A stretch of 10,778 bases of DNA from Parafilimonas sp. (GTDB taxonomy: Bacteria > Bacteroidota > Bacteroidia > Chitinophagales > Chitinophagaceae). Below the pieces are notes generated by a model, which was not told the origin of the DNA, ran no database searches, and worked only from the letters and a program-made list of their open reading frames with translations. The DNA lies in NCBI GenBank assembly GCA_025927795.1, contig JAICKT010000138.1, positions 1-10,778 on the forward strand, given 5' to 3'. Positions 5,857 to 10,778 of the stretch are shown one piece after another; the stretch's first letter is position 1; the number at the start of each line of letters is the position of its first letter. A program made the position numbers and the translations under genes.

Positions 5857-6087
5857 ATGAATATTGAACAATATATAGAAGTGAATCCCAGGATCATGAT
5901 GGGTAAACCGGTTATTAAAAACACACGGATAACTGTTGAACTTATTCTTGAAAAACTTTCTTCAGGCGAAACAGAAGAAGATATTTTAATTGCACACCCT
6001 CATTTAATCAGGGAAGATATAAAAGCTGCTCTTGCCTTCGCAGCACAATCTCTTAAAGGAGATAATATTTATCCCGTAGCGATATGA
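5857..6087 (+). CDS. DUF433 antitoxin-like protein
   Basis: The 76-residue protein shows the DUF433 core: GKPVIKNTRITVELILEKL followed by a glycine-containing turn (SSGETEEDIL), a histidine-proline (AHPHL), and REDIKAALAFAAQ. DUF433 proteins carry a winged or HTH-like fold and commonly serve as antitoxins to PIN-like toxins (family knowledge). The next gene overlaps the end by four bases (ATGA), which fits a toxin-antitoxin operon in which the antitoxin comes first. Translation starts at ATG 5857; no clear Shine-Dalgarno sequence is visible, as is usual in Bacteroidota. It begins about 90 bases after the terminator of the LEA-like gene, and I could not identify a convincing promoter in that gap. 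Confidence 0.9.
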   Translation: MNIEQYIEVNPRIMMGKPVIKNTRITVELILEKLSSGETEEDILIAHPHLIREDIKAALAFAAQSLKGDNIYPVAI

Positions 6088-6431
6088 ACCTGCTTGCAGA
6101 TGAAGGAATAGACAAACCAATTGTTGGTGCATTACGTAAAGCAGGTTTTGATGTTGTATATATTCTTGAAACTAATCAAGGAGCAGATGATGATTTCATT
6201 TTATCATTGGCAAATACAGAAAAAAGAATTTTACTAACACAAGACAAAGATTTTGGTGAGCTGGTTTTTAGATTAAAGCAAGCGCACTTTGGAATTATAT
6301 TAATAAGACTTCATGGATATTCAGCTGCTTTGAAAGCTGAAATCACAACATCGGTTTTATTAAAACACAAAAGTGAATTAAGCGAAGCATTTACAGTCAT
6401 TCAGCCTAACGTTATAAGAATTAGAAAATAA
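6084..6431 (+). CDS. DUF5615 PIN-like toxin
   Basis: The 115-residue protein opens with NLLADEG (D6), followed by VVYILETNQGADDDFIL (acidic cluster near 35-37), and LLTQDKDFGELVF (D54, D56). This is the pattern of the DUF5615/Mut7-C-like branch of PIN-fold proteins, which are predicted RNases. It overlaps the upstream DUF433 gene by four bases, the standard pairing for this toxin-antitoxin type. Length and motifs look complete, so the module is probably functional. Its stop codon is followed after only four bases by the repeated 3' end of the LEA-like gene, so the duplicated terminator at 6567-6592 now serves this operon. Confidence 0.9.
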   Translation: MNLLADEGIDKPIVGALRKAGFDVVYILETNQGADDDFILSLANTEKRILLTQDKDFGELVFRLKQAHFGIILIRLHGYSAALKAEITTSVLLKHKSELSEAFTVIQPNVIRIRK

Positions 6432-6435
6432 TCGA

Positions 6436-6543
6436 GCTAATACTGCCCAAAATGAATCAGAAAAAACAGCCAACAATTTAAACAACGAAGCAAAGAAAGC
6501 AGCAAGAGACGAAAGAGACGAAGAATATAGAAACGATATTTAA
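6436..6543 (+). pseudogene. Fragment: last 36 codons of the LEA-like gene
   Basis: These bases match the 3' end of the LEA-like gene (5616-5723) with three substitutions: one silent, and two that would change the last residues from EYKNNI to EYRNDI. There is no start codon or promoter for the fragment, and it is out of frame with the preceding toxin gene, so it is not expected to be translated. It ends at a matching stop codon. Confidence 0.85.
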
Positions 6544-6566
6544 CCGTAACCTTTATTACAAAGAAA

Positions 6567-6592
6567 GCCGGGAAAATTTCCCCGGTTTTTTT
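6567..6592 (+). terminator. Intrinsic terminator after the toxin-antitoxin pair
   Basis: CCGGG (6568-6572) pairs with CCCGG (6581-6585), extended by AAA/TTT with a one-base bulge, and seven T follow. It is the counterpart of the terminator at 5744-5769 with several compensating changes in the loop and upper stem. Confidence 0.8.
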
Positions 6593-6711
6593 GTTATATT
6601 ATTCAGTCAACAGAAAGCACTGTTGCTATCAACACTGTTCAACACAAATTTTGCTCAATTCATGCATGTTGCTTTTAAAATTAAAAACATGATCTGCATC
6701 TTTGGTTTTAT

Positions 6712-7746
6712 ATGAAGTATGGATATACCATTTTAGTTAGTCTGCTTTTATTAGCAGGTTCTGTGCAGGAAGGTTTTTGTCAGCAACCAGATTCTGTAAA
6801 AAAACTTATTGACACCGCATTATATTTTATGCAAACAAAATCTTTGTTCGCTAATAACGTTGACTGGCAAAAAGTAAAAGATTCTGAATACAGTCACACT
6901 ATAAATGCGAAAACTTTTTATGATGCATTTCCGGCACTGGCATTTGCATACAGGCAATTAAAGGATGCGCATGGTATGTTGGCAATTGATGATTCTTCTT
7001 ATCGTTACCCTTCCTCCATTAACTTCGATTCAGTACTGAGCCCGGGTATAAAAAAAGAATTCCTGAAAGGACCAAAGATTGTTACGCATTATTTTGATAA
7101 TGATATTGCTTACCTGCGTGTACCATCAATGAACGTGTTTACGCAAGAGGATATTGATAAGAAAGGAAATATGTTGCGTGATTCTTTATGTATGTTGTTA
7201 TCTAAAAATCCAAAGCGCATCATTATTGATCTAAGAATGAATTCAGGCGGAAATTTTGCACCCATGACTTCCGGAATTTCGCCTTTGTTTATGCAAACTG
7301 TTTTAGGTTACAGCGTTGACAGGGATACTAATTTTTTATCAGCCACAAAATTGAAAGATGGTGTTGTGCTGGATGATAGTGGGCATGCTTTGGTAAACAT
7401 TAATAATAATTGCAGTTTACATAAACCAATTACTATTGCTGTATTGCTTGGACCTTCAACAATAAGTTCCGGAGAAATACTGGCTGCTTTTTTAAAACAA
7501 CAACACAACGTAAAAACATTTGGTGAATCAACCGGTGGCTTTTGCAATGCAACCGAAGGTTTTGTGTTTATGAATGAGCATGCTTACATTTTGCTGGCAG
7601 TAAGCAAAATTGCGGATGCAGGCAAGCATATTTACAAGGATATGTTTATACAACCGGATGTTTTTGTAAAAAGTGCAGACGATTACGAAAATTTGTCTGC
7701 CGATCCAACTATTATGGCTGCAATTAAATGGTTGAAAACAAAATAA
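6712..7746 (+). CDS. S41-family peptidase, exported
   Basis: The 344-residue protein starts with a signal peptide: MKYGY, a hydrophobic stretch TILVSLLLLAGSV, and a likely cut after the GFC region (about residue 23-24; a lipoprotein cut before C23 is less likely because the lipobox is poor). Residues 125-345 form the S41 core: IAYLRVPSM, RIIIDLRMNSGGNF, then GPSTISSGE at 247-255, where S252 aligns with the nucleophile of the C-terminal processing protease motif, and FGESTGG at 270-276. There is no clear catalytic lysine after the serine, so it belongs to the tricorn/IRBP-like side of the family rather than the CtpA side. No PDZ domain is evident; the N-terminal 100 residues are a helical domain seen in many Bacteroidota S41 proteins. 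The substrate is unknown. It stands alone, converging with the two-component gene. Confidence 0.85.
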   Translation: MKYGYTILVSLLLLAGSVQEGFCQQPDSVKKLIDTALYFMQTKSLFANNVDWQKVKDSEYSHTINAKTFYDAFPALAFAYRQLKDAHGMLAIDDSSYRYPSSINFDSVLSPGIKKEFLKGPKIVTHYFDNDIAYLRVPSMNVFTQEDIDKKGNMLRDSLCMLLSKNPKRIIIDLRMNSGGNFAPMTSGISPLFMQTVLGYSVDRDTNFLSATKLKDGVVLDDSGHALVNINNNCSLHKPITIAVLLGPSTISSGEILAAFLKQQHNVKTFGESTGGFCNATEGFVFMNEHAYILLAVSKIADAGKHIYKDMFIQPDVFVKSADDYENLSADPTIMAAIKWLKTK

Positions 7747-7854
7747 ATTATTGTTGACAGGAAGTGCCTGGGCGTGTTTAAATAAGAACAGATATGTACA
7801 ATAAATCATTATAATTCTGGCACATCATTTCCGCGAAAAAGGATAACCCGGTAT

Positions 7855-10778
7855 TTATTTATTCATCCGCCATTCCTGCGGTGTTACACCATGTTCCTGT
7901 TTAAATATTCTTGCAAAATAACCGGGGTCATTGTAACCACAATCTATAGCTACAGAGCCAATGCTGTTTGACGGATCTTTCAGTAATTCTTTCGCTTTAT
8001 TCAAACGTATCATGCGGATAAATTTATTGGGTGCACAACCTATCAATGCATCCAGCTTGCGGTGTAATTGCGAGTGACTCATAAAAACCAGCTTGCATAA
8101 TTGTTCTACTGTAAAGTCCGCCTCTGAGAAATGCTCTTCTACTGCTTCCCTTACCCGCTTTACAAATTCATCTTCTTTGTTATCTTTTAAAACTATCTCA
8201 CCGTTTGCGGCATAAAATGCCGGTGATGGCGCAACATCAGCGAGCCCGGCTTTCTTCAAATAATATTGTCTCAAATTTTTTCGCAGCTCCAGCAGCTTAA
8301 TTACGCGGATCAGTAACTCTTCTTTGTTAAATGGTTTTTCAAGATACACATCTGCACCTGTGCTTAATCCTTCCAGCCTGCTTTCAATTCCGGCTTTCGC
8401 GGTAAGCATAATAACCGGTATATGACTGGTGTGCTCATCATTGCGCAACATTTTGCATAGTTCAAACCCATCAACAAAAGGCATCATCACATCAGTCACA
8501 ATAAGATCCGGTATAATTTCTTTTGCAATTTCAAAACCTTCTTTTCCGTCTTTGCCAACAGCAAGCCGGTAATCAGGAAGACAGCTTGCAGTGTAAGCCA
8601 CTACATCAGCATTATCTTCTACTAAAAGAATTAACGGTTTTGCTGAGTCGCGATCGTTAGTGATGATTGTTTTATTTTCAGCAGGTGAATTTGCCGGCGC
8701 ATGTTCAATCTTTAAAACGGGCATTACGATATCCGTCTCATCGTTTCCAACCAATGTTAACGGTAATGATACAATAAACTCAGTTCCCTTATTACTTCCC
8801 GGCGGCGGACTTTTTACGGTGATCTCTCCTTCCATTAATTTAATTAACTCTTTGGTTAGTGCCAAGCCGATGCCTGTTCCTTCCGCCTTTCTTGTGTGAC
8901 TATTATCTGACTGATAAAACCTGTCGAAGATATGCGGCAAATGATCTTTCGGTATGCCAATGCCTGTGTCTTTTACTTTAATAACAAGATTGGTTTTATT
9001 GGTTTGCGCGTGAACAGGTTGTTCATTTACCGATATGTAAATATTTCCTTTTGCCGGCGTAAACTTTAAAGCATTCGATAATAAATTTGATATTACCTGG
9101 CGAATCTTTTCCGGGTCATAAGCAACATACAGCGAATCTATCTCAGATAAAAAATGCAATTGTTTTTGCTGGCTCTCTGCGAGCGAATGAAAAGCTTCAA
9201 CAATGTAACGCAGGAAATTAATCATATCACCATTCACCAGTTGCAATAACATTTTTCCTGTTTCAAGTTTTGATAGGTCAAGCATTTCATTCACCAGCTT
9301 CAAAAGATTTTGTCCGTTGCGAATGATCATATCCATGCCTGTATTAAAATTTTCATTGGGCTTGTCTTGTATTTGTTTAGCCATTCCTAATATGATCGTT
9401 AGCGGTGTTCTGAATTCATGCGTGATGTTGGTATAGAGTTGTGTTTTTACTGTGTCAAGTTCCTTTACTCTTTTTGCTTCTAATTGCTCAAAGTTTAATT
9501 GCGCTTTCAGTTTAGCCCTGTTCATAGTAAACCGCACATAAACCCATACACATAGTATCAACAACAAAGCATAGCAAACATAGGCCCACCAAGTACGCCA
9601 CCACGGCGGCAATACATGAATATGCAGTGTTGCAATTTTATCACTCCATACACCCTGGCTGTTGGTACCCTGTACTTTGAAATCGTAATTGCCCGGCGGA
9701 AGATGCAAATAAGTTGCCGTACGACGATTGCCGCTTTCAATCCAATCTTTATCAACACCCGTTAACTGTTAACGATATTTATTTTGAGCAGGCGCTGTAA
9801 AATCAAGAGAAGAAAATTCAAGTGTAAGAATATCCTGCAGCCAGTTTAATGTTATGCTTTTTGTTAGCTCGATAGGTTGTGATAATATTCCTGTTTTATC
9901 ATTCGGGCTAAGTGGTTCACTGTTCACAGCTATATCTGTAATAAAAACAGCAGGCGAATAACCCGGCATCAATACTTTGGAAGGATTAAAAACATTTACT
10001 CCGTTCACACCACCAAATGCTAAATTGCCGTTAGGCAACTTAGCAAAAGCACCTGTATTAAATTCATCATCCTGCAAACCATCTGTTTTGCTGAAATTTC
10101 TTACTTGGTAATGATCACCGGCATCATTTTTTAAAACACAAAATATTCCTTTATTAGTGCTGCCCCATATATTACCTGCATTGTCAGCCAGTATTCCATA
10201 CACAACATCATTTGGCAAACCTTCTTTTGTAGTAAGATGAAAAAAATCGCCGGTGGATTTATCCAACCTGTTAAGTCCGCCACCTTTCGTTCCAATCCAG
10301 ATGTATTTATCCGGTTGTGAAGGATCATCGAGAAAACAGGAAACATGATTATAGTTAAGAGAATTGCGGTCACTTGCGTTGTTGAAATACCAGTTTATTT
10401 TTGGCTGATGATTATTGCCTTCAGTACAATCAATCCTTGCAAACCCTTCGATTGTTCCCGACCAAAATACACCGCTTCCATCTTCATATAACGCTGTGCA
10501 AATCGCGGATGAAAGCATGGGTCTTGCATGATTGGTATTGATGGTAAATGTATCCGTATTACCTGTCGCTTCATTTATTCTTGTAAACGTGCCGCCTAAT
10601 GCCGGGAACCAGATGTTGCCCTTGCTGTCTTCAATCATAGGCTGCTTATCACCTTGCCCGTGATTACACTGAACAGTGGGAAATGCTGTTATTGTTCCTG
10701 TTTTGATGCGATATTGCAATAGTCCTGCTTTTGCATTTACATCGTCATCCCTTATCCAGTAATCACCGGTTTTGGAAA
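7855..10778 (-). pseudogene. Hybrid two-component system sensor/regulator, interrupted by one stop, partial at right edge
   Basis: One reading frame covers the whole span, broken only by TAA at 9769-9771. Before the stop (10778-9772) are beta-propeller repeats (GNIWFPALGG, VFWSGTIEGFARID, YIWIGTKGGGLNRLD, GNIWGSTNKGIF) and the start of a Y_Y_Y domain ending QNKYR. After it the same frame continues QLTGVDKDWIESGNRRTATY and the rest of Y_Y_Y, a membrane segment (WAYVCYALLLILCVWVYVRF), a HisKA H-box (THEFRTP), HATPase motifs (NLLSNALKFTP, DTGIGIP, GTGIGLALTKEL), a receiver (LLVEDN, VTDVMMP with the phospho-aspartate, LEKPF), and an AraC-type DNA-binding domain (CGYNDPGYFARIFKQ). Such proteins sense a glycan or other ligand outside the inner membrane and directly control nearby genes (family knowledge); no target is in view. 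Family members usually read KYRY here, so TAT or TAC to TAA by one base is likely. Roughly the first quarter of the protein lies beyond the window. Confidence 0.9.

Larger units (their letters stand above)
6436..6597 (+). repeat. Direct repeat, copy 2: gene fragment plus terminator
   Basis: Downstream partner of 5616-5775. The match begins abruptly five bases after the toxin stop codon and fades out after the T-run of the terminator. Confidence 0.9.

Noticed and set aside
9558..9758. Separate small gene of 66 codons on the minus strand
   Set aside because: It is in a different frame from the Y_Y_Y and membrane segment of the two-component gene, which reads through continuously in the main frame.

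Overview
The window looks like a chromosome segment of a Bacteroidota bacterium, most likely from the Chitinophagaceae or a related family. This rests on three things: the AT-rich composition, a promoter of the Bacteroidota type (TTG, 19 bp, TAnnTTTG), and the remains of a hybrid two-component system with a beta-propeller sensor, a Y_Y_Y domain, a histidine kinase, a receiver and an AraC output domain. No rRNA, tRNA, CRISPR array, transposase or integrase is visible.

Left part (1-1661): a broken Fic-family gene on the minus strand. It carries one frameshift and its C-terminus is missing, ending beside two tandem 42-bp palindromic units. Short dispersed repeats lie on both sides of it in mirror-image order. 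A GC-richer repeat element then leads into the next block.

Centre left (1662-5290): the most interesting block. It is a compact, very AT-rich plus-strand operon of four genes that overlap or touch: an XRE/ImmA-like regulator-protease, a PIN-like putative nuclease, a cobalamin-binding-type radical SAM enzyme, and a divergent 4Fe-4S uracil-DNA-glycosylase-like protein. Its promoter lies inside an 11-bp-arm palindrome belonging to a set of three GTTGACA boxes, which suggests autorepression by the first gene. The combination resembles a regulated defence or DNA modification/repair cassette. This is inference; none of its reactions can be read from the sequence.

Centre (5291-6602): a small, repetitive, very hydrophilic LEA-like stress protein gene sits behind a well-formed candidate sigma-54 promoter. 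Downstream is a DUF433/DUF5615 (PIN-like) toxin-antitoxin pair. The 3' end of the LEA-like gene, with its terminator, is repeated 820 bp downstream, so the toxin-antitoxin pair is bracketed by direct repeats of about 160 bp.

Right part (6603-10778): a secreted or lipid-anchored S41-family peptidase on the plus strand converges with the 3' end of the hybrid two-component system gene on the minus strand. That gene runs off the right edge and is interrupted by one in-frame TAA in its Y_Y_Y domain, at a place where family members usually have tyrosine. Everything else in it, including all catalytic motifs, appears intact, so the mutation is either recent or a sequence error.

Taken together, the window is an accessory region: three toxin- or defence-like modules (one dead), dispersed repeats, and two genes with single inactivating lesions.
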